Assembly: GCA_963662175.1 (NCBI GenBank)
Contig: OY759224.1
Span: forward strand, 33,179,489-33,243,488
Reading direction: 5' to 3'
Length of the DNA stretch: 64,000 bases
From: Aradus depressus
Lineage: Eukaryota; Arthropoda; Insecta; Hemiptera; Aradidae
The notes under the pieces are model-generated. The model was not told where the DNA came from. It saw only the letters and a program-made list of their open reading frames with translations, and did no database searches. Shown here piece after piece: positions 31,289 through 40,786 of this stretch. Every line of letters begins with the position of its first letter. Positions within the stretch are counted from its first letter, which is position 1. A program made the position numbers and the translations under genes.

Positions 31289-31629
31289 TCTTCTGGTTCG
31301 GTATAAGATTTGAGCCTAGTTATAATAAATGTTATAGAATGATAATAAAAATTAATACGACTTAAAAAGATTAATAAATGGTAAATAATAATAGGATTAA
31401 ATAGTAATAAGTAATATTGTATATACAATATTAGGAAAAATAGAATAGCATTAGATGACAATAATGATTTAAATTGTATTCTGGTTAAACTATTATATGT
31501 TTGGTTCGTCTACAATAATTAGCAAGAGAGGTCCAACATTTTCCATTCAAGAACCTCATCATTTCATGCCCGGTTAGCTGTTCTCTTGCAAACCATTTCA
31601 ACCTAATATCACTGAGTCTTGGCCAAATA

Positions 31630-31803
31630 GCCAGAAAATGGTATGACTATCGGGAGTTATCGTGATCACAATCGAATTCACAGAGATCGGATAACATTAA
31701 ATCCCGTTGAAAACTCCGCATTGAATTATAATTAATCGATATCGTCAATAATTATTGACCGATTACATAACTTCTTCTATACTTCGTACATCTGCGGAAG
31801 TAA
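31630..31803 (+). repeat. CCCCAG-family fragment
   Basis: AATCCCGTTGAAAACTCCGC, TTGACCGATTACATAACTTC and TATACTTCGTACATCTGCGG belong to the family 3' part. Confidence 0.6.
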
Positions 31804-31869
31804 AGATATGTATGTATATTAATTAATTAATATCCAGCCTAATTATGTAATACATAATAATTATGTATT

Positions 31870-31934
31870 GAAACAATGCAGGCTTGAGGGCTCTACATAA
31901 TTATTATGAAAAGCCCTCAAGCCTACATTGTTTC
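31870..31934. other. 23-bp stem hairpin, possible small-RNA precursor
   Basis: Left arm GAAACAATGCAGGCTTGAGG (31870 onward) pairs with the right arm ending CCTACATTGTTTC (to 31934): 23 bp with a single mismatch and a 19-nt loop. No TSD or related ends were seen nearby. Confidence 0.55.
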
Positions 31935-32297
31935 TGGGAGAATCTCTACTGTAAAAACAGTTTTCCGTTATTATCATATAGGGATTTTGTGGTCTTCAAT
32001 GTTTTGGCAACACTGCTTAGGTTTTTTGTCTAGGAGGTAAAAACACAAACAAAAAAAAACATTGAGCATGCCGTCCTTCGCATTAAACGATAAGCGATGG
32101 TCCCGAGCCTGTGCGATGTTAGGTTGCCATTTTACTGGTACAAACGAGTGTCATTCTGCGTCGCCGGTGGATAATTCGTTGGATAAATTTAGTTTTTTCG
32201 GTCATTTTTCCAAATTTACTTCTCCACCTAAAAGTATATAGGAAGTTCGAATACATTTTTTGCGTTATGTGTTGATATAGTGGAAATACTAATAAAT

Positions 32298-32606
32298 AAA
32301 ATAAAATGATAGATAAAACACTTTTTTTAAACACTTATATTGTCTAATTCCACAAACATATATTTAAATGTGTACCGGTTTCGAGTTCGCCATCGACAGC
32401 ACAAGATTCAAAATTAATTGAGATATTTGCCAGACATACATATTTATATTAACCTTATGAGATAACCTTTATCTCAATTATTGTTGAACCTTGTGCTGAC
32501 GATGGCGTAAGCCGAAACCGGTACACATTTAAATATATGTTTGTGGAATTAGACAATATAAGTGTTTAAAAAAAGTGTTTTATCTATCATTTTATTTTAT
32601 ATAGCA
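32298..32606. mobile_element. Palindromic hammerhead-bearing element, second family
   Basis: Arms of about 110-120 bp in inverted orientation run from AAATGATAGATAAAACAC (left) to GTGTTTTATCTATCATTT (right). They share TTATATTGTCTAATTCCACA and ACACATTTAAATATATG. The arms carry opposite-facing hammerhead motifs. The layout is the same as the Penelope-derived palindromes but the sequence is unrelated. There is no coding; it is assigned as Penelope-like by inference. Confidence 0.78.
32492..32527 (+). ncRNA. Hammerhead ribozyme motif, second family
   Basis: TGTG/CACA stem I, core CTGACGA, an extra T, stem II GGC-GTAA-GCC, core GAA, palindromic stem III ACCGGT, cleavage-site A. The opposite-strand copy (about 32371-32405) has CTGTCGA, a change at an invariant A, and a broken stem II. 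Confidence 0.78.
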
Positions 32607-32742
32607 AGTTATTTAGGAATTTCATGTTTTCCGGACCCCCCAATTCCAAATATGATTTTTTTTTTTTTTTAATCCGGTCTGTCTGTCAGTGTGTGTCTAT
32701 GAACACGAGAACTCCCGATAGAAATAATATATCGACAAAAAA

Positions 32743-33018
32743 AGGGGCTCCGATAGCTGAGAGGTAGCATGTTTGCTTTCTGAACTCAAGATCGTGGGTT
32801 CGAAATCCGGCCCCTTAGTATTTTTTTGGTGGGAGGTGTAAAAACCTTGGAAATGCCATCCTTCGGATGGGACGTTAGGCGGTGGTCCAAAGTCTAGTCC
32901 TCAGGTTCTCGATAAAGACACATCGGTGAATAAACATGGATAAGCAAAATTTAGGACATCCCACAGTAGAGTCGGGCTCATGTCCACCAGAGCGCTTTGG
33001 TAGTAGGCGATATGACCT
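32743..33018 (+). mobile_element. tRNA-derived SINE copy, diverged
   Basis: GCTCCGATAGCTGAGAGG (A box region), GTGGGTTCGAAATCCGG (B box), CATCCTTCGGATGGGACG, CAGTAGAGTCGGGCTCATG and GGTAGTAGGCGATATGACC. The tail is truncated. Confidence 0.85.
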
Positions 33019-33195
33019 GATTAGTCAGAGTAACCCCCGGAGGAGGGGGGCTTAATACAAAAATCTAGTAGTTTATGTTGATACACTAACACTTTGTTTT
33101 TTGTATATTATGTATTATATATGCACTGAGAGGATGGGGAAATATAACATTCTAAGGAGAATTTATTATCGGATTTCTAAAAGGATAAACCTCAT

Positions 33196-33381
33196 ATGAA
33201 GAAAGATCTTCTCTTCCTTTCATCAAAACGAACAAAGGTGTGTAGAAGACAACAAATGGAGGCAGAAGAGTCCAAGTCCGTTCTTAGTGCTACAAAGGCA
33301 CAAGTCCTCAACAAACCACAACAAAGTGAAGAAGTTGTGGTAAATGTCAAGAAGGCAACCTCCTTCTTTGTCTCCTGGTAA
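33196..33381 (+). CDS. Small unassigned ORF
   Basis: The ATG at 33196 opens 61 codons to TAA, giving a Lys/Ser/Glu-rich protein (METs at 1 and 21; for example QMEAEESKSVLSATKAQVL). The local base composition is less AT-rich than the surroundings. Possible donors (AAAG|GTGTGT at about 33237 and CCTG|GTAACT near 33378) would also let it be an exon. I recognise no domain and see no neighbour that would use it. It could be a remnant of a mobile element. Confidence 0.25.
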   Translation: MKKDLLFLSSKRTKVCRRQQMEAEESKSVLSATKAQVLNKPQQSEEVVVNVKKATSFFVSW

Positions 33382-33479
33382 CTTACAGAGAGTACTGTCG
33401 TTCAGAGGGTGCCAATGGTTCAGAGATAGCGTGCTTGCCTATAGAGCTCATCAAACTCAACTGAGCCATATATCTGTCT

Positions 33480-33625
33480 GGCTGTGTCTCTGAACAGGGT
33501 TACTTCCGATAGAATGAATGTATTGCGGAATCAGCCGAACGGGAGGGGGGGGGGGGGGGGGGGAGGGTTCAAATCGAAAATCCCAATAACAGTCGATATA
33601 GTGAATGTATCGATACAACAGAGTC
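33480..33625 (-). repeat. CCCCAG-family fragment with 19-G run
   Basis: Family sequence in reverse: a G-run at 33545-33563, TTCAAATCGAAAATCCC, AACAGTCGATATAGTGAATG and TATCGATACAACAGAGTC. Confidence 0.6.
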
Positions 33626-33700
33626 TGAAGATTCAGAAGGCACTATTGTCATGTATAAAATTATACACATTATAATTATTAAAATATTACATTAGAACAG

Positions 33701-33779
33701 AGGGCGCCGGTAGCTCAGTGGTAGGCGATATGACCTCGTAGTTAAAGCCCGGGCATGAGTCATAAAACCTAACCTAACC
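33701..33779 (+). mobile_element. 79-bp internally deleted SINE with perfect TSD
   Basis: TSD TACATTAGAACAG lies at 33688-33700 and 33780-33792. The first 26 bp are the SINE head through the A box (GGCGCCGGTAGCTCAGTGG). The sequence then jumps directly to the last part, GGCGATATGACCTCGTAG through GAGTCATAAAACCTAACC. The B box and the entire body are missing. The joint lies at a shared GGTA. Confidence 0.93.
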
Positions 33780-33792
33780 TACATTAGAACAG

Positions 33793-34079
33793 CTGATGGT
33801 CTTCTTTTGTTCTTCATTTATTGGTTGTTTTAAAACAAAACGTGACTTGATGTATTTATTCACTAATTTAGTTGCTTCACTGTTTTTATACAAATAAATA
33901 TAATTAATTTTATAATATTTTAATAATTACTATTTGTGTAATTTTATACATCACAATACGTACACACAATATTGAGGGCGTCAAAAATTCGATGTTCAGA
34001 TATTACGGGAATATCATGTTCTCCGACCTTATATTTACAAAAATTATAAAAAACAAAAATCTTGTCTGTCTGTTAGTGT
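33793..34079. other. No gene seen
   Basis: AT-rich. The end includes GATGTTCAGATATTACGGG and CTCCGACCTT of a CCCCAG-family 3' part near 33985-34030. Confidence 0.4.
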
Positions 34080-34262
34080 CTAACTCAGAGGTAGTGTGTT
34101 AGTCTACTGAGTTCAAGATAGAGGGTTCCAAACCCGGCCGAAGTCCTTTTTCTTATCTAAAAGGTAAAAGGACATTGAGCACGCCGTCCTTCGGATAGGG
34201 CGTTAAGCGTGCGATGTCAGATACTCCCTAAAGACCTCTGATAGTAGGCGATAAGAACCACA
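34080..34262 (+). mobile_element. SINE copy with internal deletion
   Basis: AACTCAGAGGTAGTGTG, GAGGGTTCCAAACCCGGCC (B box), GAGCACGCCGTCCTTCGG, GATGTCAGATACTCC and ATAGTAGGCGATAAGAACC. The middle is partly deleted. Confidence 0.75.
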
Positions 34263-34346
34263 ATAACTAACTTTTAACCGGTTTATGATTTTAAAAAATG
34301 GATGATTGAACATTATTAGCCAATAACAAATTTCGTGTTTTTTTCT

Positions 34347-34680
34347 TCAAAATAGTACCTTGAGTAGCGGCGGTATTGATGAGGTTGGGTGTCCTTCCAA
34401 TTTTGTGCCACTTGAACGGAAGTCTATCTGAAGTAGGGAGTGATAAGCCAGTGAGGAGGCTTTAAGAAACGTCAGCAGGTTGTGGATAAGGAAGACAGGG
34501 GTCAAGTGGCCACTGAGGGCCACAACCACAGCCTCAATCTCCAACCCGAGCTAAAAGTTAGTGGCCACTTTCATGGAGTCCTCACGTATTGCCATCAGAG
34601 CAAAAATAAAAGTGCTGAGCGTCTTACGTCACCTCCTGTACGCAGTGCGAGGAAACTTGTCATTGGTTTTTAACTAAAGT
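34347..34680. other. Unassigned, relatively GC-rich unique segment
   Basis: The base composition is less AT-rich than its neighbours. A minus-strand frame (34544 to 34347, 65 residues, MEIEAVVVALSGHLTPVFL) and a plus-strand frame overlap. Neither shows a domain or splice support. It contains short inverted copies of GGCCACT. Confidence 0.3.
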
Positions 34681-34914
34681 TTTTACAGAAATTTCATGTT
34701 TTCTCGTAAAGTCGTCGGGGAATCACTGGCAATCAACAAGGGCTTGTGGGCTGTGGCCTTGTGGCAAAATTCCATTACATTTTCAGAAAAAAGTAATGTA
34801 GCAAGGTCAGTAGAGAGGCCTCAACCAGATACGATGGTAGACAACCATAAATAAAGATGAAAAATATATTCTGGTTGGTCCTAACTAAGATAGTCGAAGA
34901 AGGAATATAGAATA

Positions 34915-35438
34915 CTAGCAGTAATACCCGGCGTTGCCCGGGGAACTTTGACTTTTCTCCCAATATCTCCTATAAGGCTATTCAGTTCCTCGACAGTACA
35001 TTCATGATGTTATAATTTTCAATTATTCATACGGAATAAGGCTAATAGTCCTTCAACTGTAGTAACGCTAGCTTTGGAGCTAAAACTAATTTATTCAAAA
35101 AGATTTCTCATTATTCGTTGCAATGGTTTTCGAGTTACAAAGATTGCGTGAGTGGATGCTGGGATGGACCAGGGATTGATTAAAAAATAGACCTTAACCT
35201 TCCGGTAGATAAAACTTATCTATTCAAAAAGATTCCTCATTAATCATTGCAGTGGTTTTTGAGTTACAAAGATTGCGTGGGTGGATGCTGGGATGGACCA
35301 GATATTGAGGTACTAATACGCCTATAACCTTCCACAGACGATGACGAACAAATTTAAAAAAAAATTAATCAAATCCATCAAGCCGTTCGTGAGTTATAGC
35401 GGTACAACGCACAGACATTTTCAGCTTTATACATATGA
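34915..35438 (-). mobile_element. Compact non-autonomous Helitron
   Basis: On the minus strand it starts TCATATGTATAAAGCTG (35438) and ends with a GC hairpin (CCGGGCAACGCCGGG), TATTACTG and CTAG (34918-34915). The flanks are A and T, exactly the Helitron insertion pattern. No TIR or TSD is present, as expected. Inside, a segment of about 130 bp with AGTTACAAAGATTGCGTG and GGATGCTGGGATGGACC is duplicated (35095-35185 and 35220-35305). Its 3' 130 bp matches the ends at 59725 and 61190. It has no Rep/helicase. Confidence 0.85.
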
Positions 35439-35486
35439 TAGGTGGACCTTGAGGCACTGATTCTTTATATTTTCTGAAAAAAATAC

Positions 35487-35828
35487 ACTAAAACGCCAGT
35501 AGCTTAGTGGTAAGCGTGTTTGCCTTCTGAGCTCAAGATCGTGGGTTCGAAACCCGACCGAGGCCTTTAGTTTGTTTTGTCTGGGAGATAAAATAAACTT
35601 AAGTACGCCGTCTTTCGGATGGGACGTTAAACGATGGTTCCGAGCCTGTACGATGTCAGGTACTCGTTAAAGACCCCTGCCCTAGGTGAATAAAAATTTA
35701 GGGTAGGGAAAATTTAGGACTCCCATAGTAGAGTCAGGCTCATGTCCACCAGAGTTACGGAATAGCGCTCTGGTAGTAGGCGATTTGACCTCGCAGATAA
35801 AGCCCGGGCATGAGTCATAATAACTAAC
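35487..35828 (+). mobile_element. Near-full-length SINE copy
   Basis: CGCCAGTAGCTTAGTGGTAA (A box), GTGGGTTCGAAACCCGACC (B box), TACGCCGTCTTTCGGATGG, GTCAGGTACTCGTTAAAG and AGCCCGGGCATGAGTCATAA. Confidence 0.9.
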
Positions 35829-35869
35829 CAGATACGATGGTAGTCAACCATAAATAAAGATGAAAAAAC

Positions 35870-36090
35870 GTCGTCAGTGAATCACCGGCTATGTACTTCC
35901 CCAGCAAGAATGTATCAATTGTGTTTCGCTCTCCCTCTATACTCAATCTACCGTTATGGCTAAAAAAAAAATATTTGACTTACATAGTGGCTTCTGAAAC
36001 ATATTAATACTAAGTTATCGGGGTATTCGAATCGAGACCCTCTTCTCTGGTCCTCCCCTTCCCATGATTTCGAATGTCCATTATTATAGG
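35870..36090 (+). repeat. CCCCAG-family fragment
   Basis: CGTCAGTGAATCACCGGC, TATGTACTTCCCCAGCAAG, TTCGCTCTCCCTCTATAC and GACTTACATAGTGGCTTC are the family 5' part. Flanking copies of ACGATGGTAGTCAACCAT recur at 34830, 35835 and 36260. Confidence 0.65.
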
Positions 36091-36470
36091 CTTCTCCCAG
36101 ATACGAAGGTAGTTAATCATAAGTAAAGATAAAAAATATATTCTGGTGATCCTAACGAAGATAGTCGAAGAAGAAATAAAGAATATAAGTAGCCTTGTGG
36201 CACCGACTCTTTATATTTTCTGTAAATACATTAAAACGGCAAAGTTGGTAGATAGGCTTCAACCAAATTCGATGGTAGTCGACAGAACCACGTATTCCTT
36301 CTACATTGAAAAGGTACTGTCTACTCTATTAATCATAGAAGTATTTATTCTATATTTTTCTAGATGGACGTACAAGGTCTGCAACTACCGTCCAGCCCCG
36401 CGTTAAGCCCCCATGCACGAATGGAGTAAATGTATAACTCTTACAAGGTCCTTGACTTCAAAACATTTTC

Positions 36471-36650
36471 GCGACCGGTAGCCCAGAGATAGCGTGCTTC
36501 CTTACTGAGCTCAAAATCGCGGGTTCGTAACCCCGTCAATAGAAGGTCCCGAGCCTGTAGAAGAGTCGGGCTCATGGCCGGCAACGAAACAGCGCTCTGG
36601 TAGAAGGCGATATGATCTCGTAGTTGGACCGAACGTGAGTCAGAATATAT
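36471..36650 (+). mobile_element. Partial SINE copy
   Basis: GACCGGTAGCCCAGAGATAG, CGGGTTCGTAACCCC (B box), then a jump to GGTCCCGAGCCTGTAGAAG, GTCGGGCTCATGGCC and GAAGGCGATATGATCTCG. Confidence 0.75.
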
Positions 36651-36768
36651 AACTAAACAACTTTTCGCCATTGGTCGCGGGCGTCAAATGGTATGTAGTA
36701 CTAATGGCTGTCAGTAGACGACAATGATGAAATCAAGCAAAAAATATGTTAGTTATAATAACTAATGG

Positions 36769-37003
36769 ACTCATGCCTGGGGGCCTTAACTACGAGGCCA
36801 TATCTCTGTCTTCCTTTCGTCGCTCTGGTAAACATGAGCCCGACTCAGCCTGCCTAGGTTCAGTTACTTAGGCTAAGGGTTTTAATGAGTACCTGACATC
36901 GTACAGGCTCGAGACTATCACTTAACGTCCCATCCAAAGGACGGCATGCTCAAGGTTTTTTATCTGACAGGCCTCTTTCGAACCCGGGATCTGGTCCTCA
37001 ATT
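36769..37003 (-). mobile_element. Partial SINE copy
   Basis: In reverse: GACTCATGCCTGGGGG, GGTAAACATGAGCCCGACTC, GAGTACCTGACATCGTACAG, CCATCCAAAGGACGGCATGC and CTTTCGAACCCGGGATC (B box). Confidence 0.75.
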
Positions 37004-37296
37004 CCTGCTAGATTAAAATTATATGAACAGATGTTACAAGTGGAGACATTTTATTTTTTAATAGAGAAGTGTAATAGGATGGTTTAACTTGTTTCTGGAA
37101 GAGTTTTATTAATAATAAATAAATATTATATATTTTTTGTTTGTTATTAAGTATTTTGAAATTTTAATAGATTAAATTTTTTTTTTATTTACCAATTAGT
37201 TTGATAATAGGTTAGAAAAACATTCCTTGTGATAACAGCTTATTCCAATAACCAAAAAATTTGCTTTCCAAATTTATTTACTTAGATTCAACAAAA

Positions 37297-37561
37297 ATGG
37301 AGAAGAGAGATATGATATTTCCTTTTCACAGTCTGAACATGGAAGAAATTGAATCCAGGATCATAGTGCTTAAAATGAAAGCAGCAGAAGCAGACAGTCT
37401 AAGAGAAGAAAGAGACATGCTTTTAAAGACTCTCCGGTCACTCTATCCGGTAATAGGAGATAGTCAGCCTCAGCTCCATCAACTGATGGGTGAGGAAGGA
37501 ACACCTGGGAAGCAAGAGGGAGGAGTCACATTGCAAGAAGATCCAGGAGGACTGCAGAAAG
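37297..37561 (+). CDS. Unknown coiled-coil protein, exon 1
   Basis: The ATG at 37297 has a good context (ACAAAAATGG) and follows a possible acceptor, TTTACTTAG|ATTC (37285), that would place a 5' UTR exon upstream. It encodes residues 1-88: MEKRDMIFPFHSLN, then EEIESRIIVLKMKAAEADSL and REERDMLLKTLRSLYP, the start of a helical region. The exon ends GCAGAAAG|GTGAGC with one base carried over. That base plus TC of exon 2 makes Val89. An internal acceptor at 37331 is an alternative exon start. The last part of the exon with its donor is repeated downstream four times in all (period 61 bp); only this first donor joins exon 2 in frame without a stop. I do not recognise the family. Confidence 0.8.
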
Positions 37562-37780
37562 GTGAGCAATTCTACATAGGGGGGAGTCAAATTGCAAGAA
37601 GATCCAGGAGGACTGCAGAAAGGTGAGCAAATCTACATAGGGGGGAGTCACATTGCAAGAAGATCCAGGAGGACTGCAGAAAGGTGAGCAATTCTACATG
37701 GGGGGGAGTCACATTGCAAGAAGATCCAGGAGGACTGCAGAAAGGTGAGCAATTCTACATAGGGGGGAGTCACAATGCAT
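37525..37780. repeat. 61-bp minisatellite spanning an exon end and its donor
   Basis: Four tandem copies of GTCACATTGCAAGAAGATCC...CTGCAGAAAGGTGAGC with donors at 37562, 37623, 37684 and 37745. The copies differ by only a few bases. The first copy is coding; the rest lie in the intron. Confidence 0.92.
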
Positions 37781-38247
37781 CATATACCTTCTAAATCTAT
37801 AGGAGTGAATGAAAATGAATATTGTTAATCCTTTCTTGGATTTTCCCTTAGTTACCTAATCATTCCCCATCACTTACCTAATTATTAACCATACTTTTTG
37901 AAATACTCGTGAATGATGCCTCACTAAAGTTGATTTAACCGAAAACGCCCTCTTCACTAATCTGCCGTAGTGAATAAATGGTTAAATGCAGTTATCTTAT
38001 GAATGATTCCTCAAAGAAGTAGGTTAAGTTGATTTAACGGAGAACAAACACAATTTTACGAGATACCAAGAAACCGACATCTTTATAATTCCGAAAATAT
38101 TAGAGTTCTGAGCTCCCAACTTCTTCACAGTGCGCAGATGGCTTGGGAGATGATCACACTACACACAACTCATTTTGACCATTTCACTTAACACCTTATA
38201 CCCTATAGATATATAATGATAACTTTTTTGTACATTTCTAATTACAG

Positions 38248-38912
38248 TCGACCAATTTTGGGGAACGACACCAACTGCAGAAGAGTCTGAGACAGTTGCG
38301 AAAATACCACTTTTGGAATCTTCCGGCATTGCACAAAATGTAAAGCCAAAAATAGCCCACATTGAACATTTATTTTCGACGGAATCGTTTGACAGTGAAA
38401 TACGTCCGAGCAGTAAATCAAATATTCAACCAGAAATTCTTGGTGATAGAAAATTTCAAGATCAAATCGAGGCTTGTCAAAAAGAAAAAATAGAATTAGA
38501 AAAACAGAATGCAAACCTTGAGGCAGTAACCGGGAAGTTAACAAATGAATTAAGGATCTTGCAAACATCTCTTCAGGAAAAGGAGAAAATCGAGAATGAA
38601 AATGAAAGCCTTAGAGTTAAAGAGAAACAATTAGAAGAAGTGGAAAAGTTAAAGGAAAAATTAATAGAAGAAAACAACAATTTAAAATTGAATATAGAAA
38701 ATATAATGGAATTATCTACAACAGATGATCCTCAGTTTAAGTATAAAGCACATCTTCGAAGGTTGTGTGTACAAGTCAACAGACTTGAAGAGCAGAAAGA
38801 TAAATTAGAAAATATTGTAATGAACAAAGATAATAAAATTGATATTTTGAAAGGGAAAATGAGCTATTTGGAAGAGAAGCTCAGAGAGCCGCTCACGTCT
38901 GCAGAACTCAAG
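38248..38912 (+). CDS. Unknown coiled-coil protein, exon 2
   Basis: Acceptor TTTCTAATTACAG|TCGACC and donor CTCAAG|GTTAGC bound 665 nt with no stop. Together with exon 1 it brings the protein to residue 310. Residues 89-155 look disordered. From about 157 a long coiled coil starts (KEKIELEKQNANLEAVTGKL, EKEKIENENESLRVKEKQLE). It is interrupted near 240 (MELSTTDDPQ) and resumes with HLRRLCVQVNRLEEQKDKLE to about 300. Such proteins are usually structural or scaffolding; no catalytic motif is present. The donor is phase 0, matching exon 3. Confidence 0.85.
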
Positions 38913-38984
38913 GTTAGCATAGTACTTTCCCAGGTCTACTTAGCGTACAAGACGTAAGTTGTGGGCTTGTGGAAAATTTTACAA

Positions 38985-39565
38985 ACGGCAGTGTCGAAAC
39001 CCGGAAAAGGCCCTTAGATTCTTCAACTGGGAGGAAGAATATGTTGAGCATGTGGTCCTTGAGACGTTAAGCGATGATCCCGAAGCTGTACGATGTCAGG
39101 TACTCGTTAAAGTTAGTTATCATGACTCGTCATGCCCGAGCGTTAACCACGAGGTCAATCGCCTACTACCAGAACGCTCTTTTGTCACTCTGGTGGAAGT
39201 GAGCCCGACTCTACTATAGGAGACCTAAATTTTTATTTAGTTAGGTTAGAGGTCTTTATCGAGTACCTGACATCGTACAGGCTTGGGACCACCGTTTAAC
39301 GACCCATTCGAAGGACGGCGTGCTTCCCAGATAAAATAAACTAAGGGCCTTGGTTACAAACCCGCGATCTTGAGCTCAGTAAGCAAGCATGCATACCATT
39401 GAGCTACCGGCGCCCTCATACTCGTTGAAGACCCCTAACTCTAGGTGAATAAACCCAGATAGACCAAATTTAGGACTCATGTCCACCAGAGTGATGTAAA
39501 AGCTCTCTGGTAGTAGGCGATATGACCTCGAAGTTAAAAGCCTGGACATGAGTCATAATAAATAA
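38985..39565 (+). mobile_element. SINE copy split by a second SINE (intron 2)
   Basis: The left part, 38985-39112, holds the B-box remnant and body up to GTCAGGTACTCGTTAAAG. The right part, 39431-39565, resumes with ACCCCTAACTCTAGGTGAAT and ends GCCTGGACATGAGTCATAAT. The interruption is the minus-strand copy at 39113-39418. Confidence 0.85.
39113..39418 (-). mobile_element. SINE nested in another SINE
   Basis: TSD TACTCGTTAAAG (39101-39112) and TACTCGTTGAAG (39419-39430), one mismatch. It reads, in reverse, ATGCCCGAGCGTTAACC through GTTACAAACCCGCGATC (decayed B box) to TTGAGCTACCGGCGCCC (A box end), nearly full length at 306 bp. Confidence 0.9.
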
Positions 39566-39740
39566 TTATAACATTTAATGTCAATACATTCATCTCATCA
39601 TGAGCTATCCGGTTCACAGTCATACAGGCATAAATGTTTTAGAATCAAGGGTCTGAAAACAAGAAATTCCGTTGAAAACTCAACGTCGAATTTCGTTGAC
39701 CAATTATATAACTTCGTATATCTGGGGAAGTAAAAAATAA
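39566..39740 (+). repeat. CCCCAG-family fragment in intron 2
   Basis: AATGTCAATACATTCATCTC, GAAATTCCGTTGAAAACTC and ACTTCGTATATCTGGGGAAG are the family 3' part, ending about 50 bp before exon 3. Confidence 0.7.
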
Positions 39741-39785
39741 AAATAAAATAAATACTGTATTGAATTTATAATAAAAGTGTATTAG

Positions 39786-40007
39786 GTGAAGCTCGGTGTT
39801 AATTTGACAGAAGACGATGTTATGGCGGTGGGACTGAGCCACATGCGAACTGCCAACCTGACCATGACCAGAGAGCTGGAAGCACTGACGGGGAGGTTCA
39901 CAAAACTGTTGAGAAAATATAAGAAGGTACAACAAGAACGTCTTCAAGACCTCACTAGGGAGTACTTCAAAGAAATGATCCAGCTGGAACGCAGAGAACA
40001 CATACCG
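39786..40007 (+). CDS. Unknown coiled-coil protein, exon 3
   Basis: Acceptor GTGTATTAG|GTGAAG, 74 codons in phase 0, donor ATACCG|GTAACA. It encodes residues 311-384: KLGVNLTEDDVMAVGLSHM, then TMTRELEALTGRFTKLLRKY and QERLQDLTREYFKEMIQLER, a strongly helical segment. The flanking introns contain transposable elements but the exon itself is free of disruption and codes in the same frame as its neighbours. That argues for a real selected gene. Confidence 0.82.
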
Positions 40008-40119
40008 GTAACATAACTTTTATTTTATCTATTTAATGAGATTAAACAAAAATTTATTATATTTTATTCCAATGAATAAATACATAAAGAATAAATTGGA
40101 AAAAAATCCCATTCTAAGC

Positions 40120-40262
40120 TATGTAAATTTCCGACTATGTACTTAGCCAAAGCGAATTTCCCAACGAGGTTTTCGCTCTTCTTTCATAACCAATCAACCA
40201 GGCTAAATACTTGAAATTCCGGAGTAAACTCAACATAGAATTTCTGATGGTATATATATCGA
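40120..40262 (+). repeat. CCCCAG-family fragment in intron 3
   Basis: ACTATGTACTTAGCCAAAGC, AGGTTTTCGCTCTTC and GAAATTCCGGAGTAAACTC are diverged family pieces. Confidence 0.5.
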
Positions 40263-40347
40263 TATATTTCTTGGTGGGAGGCGGATGTAGTCAACTTACT
40301 TGTTAGAAAAGTAATAAAGATGTATCAGTCCAACATAGTTTTATTTA

Positions 40348-40390
40348 ACCACAACTAGTTTCATCAGTCAACCTGACATCTTCAGGTGGT
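40348..40390 (-). ncRNA. Hammerhead ribozyme motif, third family, left
   Basis: Stem I ACCAC/GTGGT perfect, core CTGAAGA, an extra T, stem II GTCAG-GTTGA-CTGAT, core GAA, palindromic stem III ACTAGT, cleavage-site T. Complete and intact. Confidence 0.85.
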
Positions 40391-40786
40391 GAATCTTATA
40401 TTGGAGAAGAGTTCAAAGGACTGGTCATTAGGGTGGAACGAAAATGGCCTTTTAACATTTTTTTTAGTTATTAGTTTGGTAATAGTGGAGAAAAGTTGCC
40501 TTTTAAGTTCAAAAAGAATTTAAAAAAAATTGGTTTCAATAGGTACTACAACATCTTGAGGTGCCGCAAAGAGCTTAAAGTTTGTAAAAAAATTGAAAAA
40601 TTTTAAACTTTGATAAATTATTTTTTATGAATTTCTCGTACATATAATGTTACAAAAGATGGTTTTAAATACATATATAAGCATTAGAATTGGAAAAAAT
40701 TATTAATTATAAAATATAATAAAAATAAAAACAATTTTGTGATGTCAAACGTGTCCAGTCTTTTGACCCCTTCTCCAATAAGATTC

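Noticed and set aside
34482..34673. Overlapping ORFs on both strands in a GC-richer segment
   Set aside because: Neither frame has a recognisable domain or splice context; listed only as unassigned sequence.
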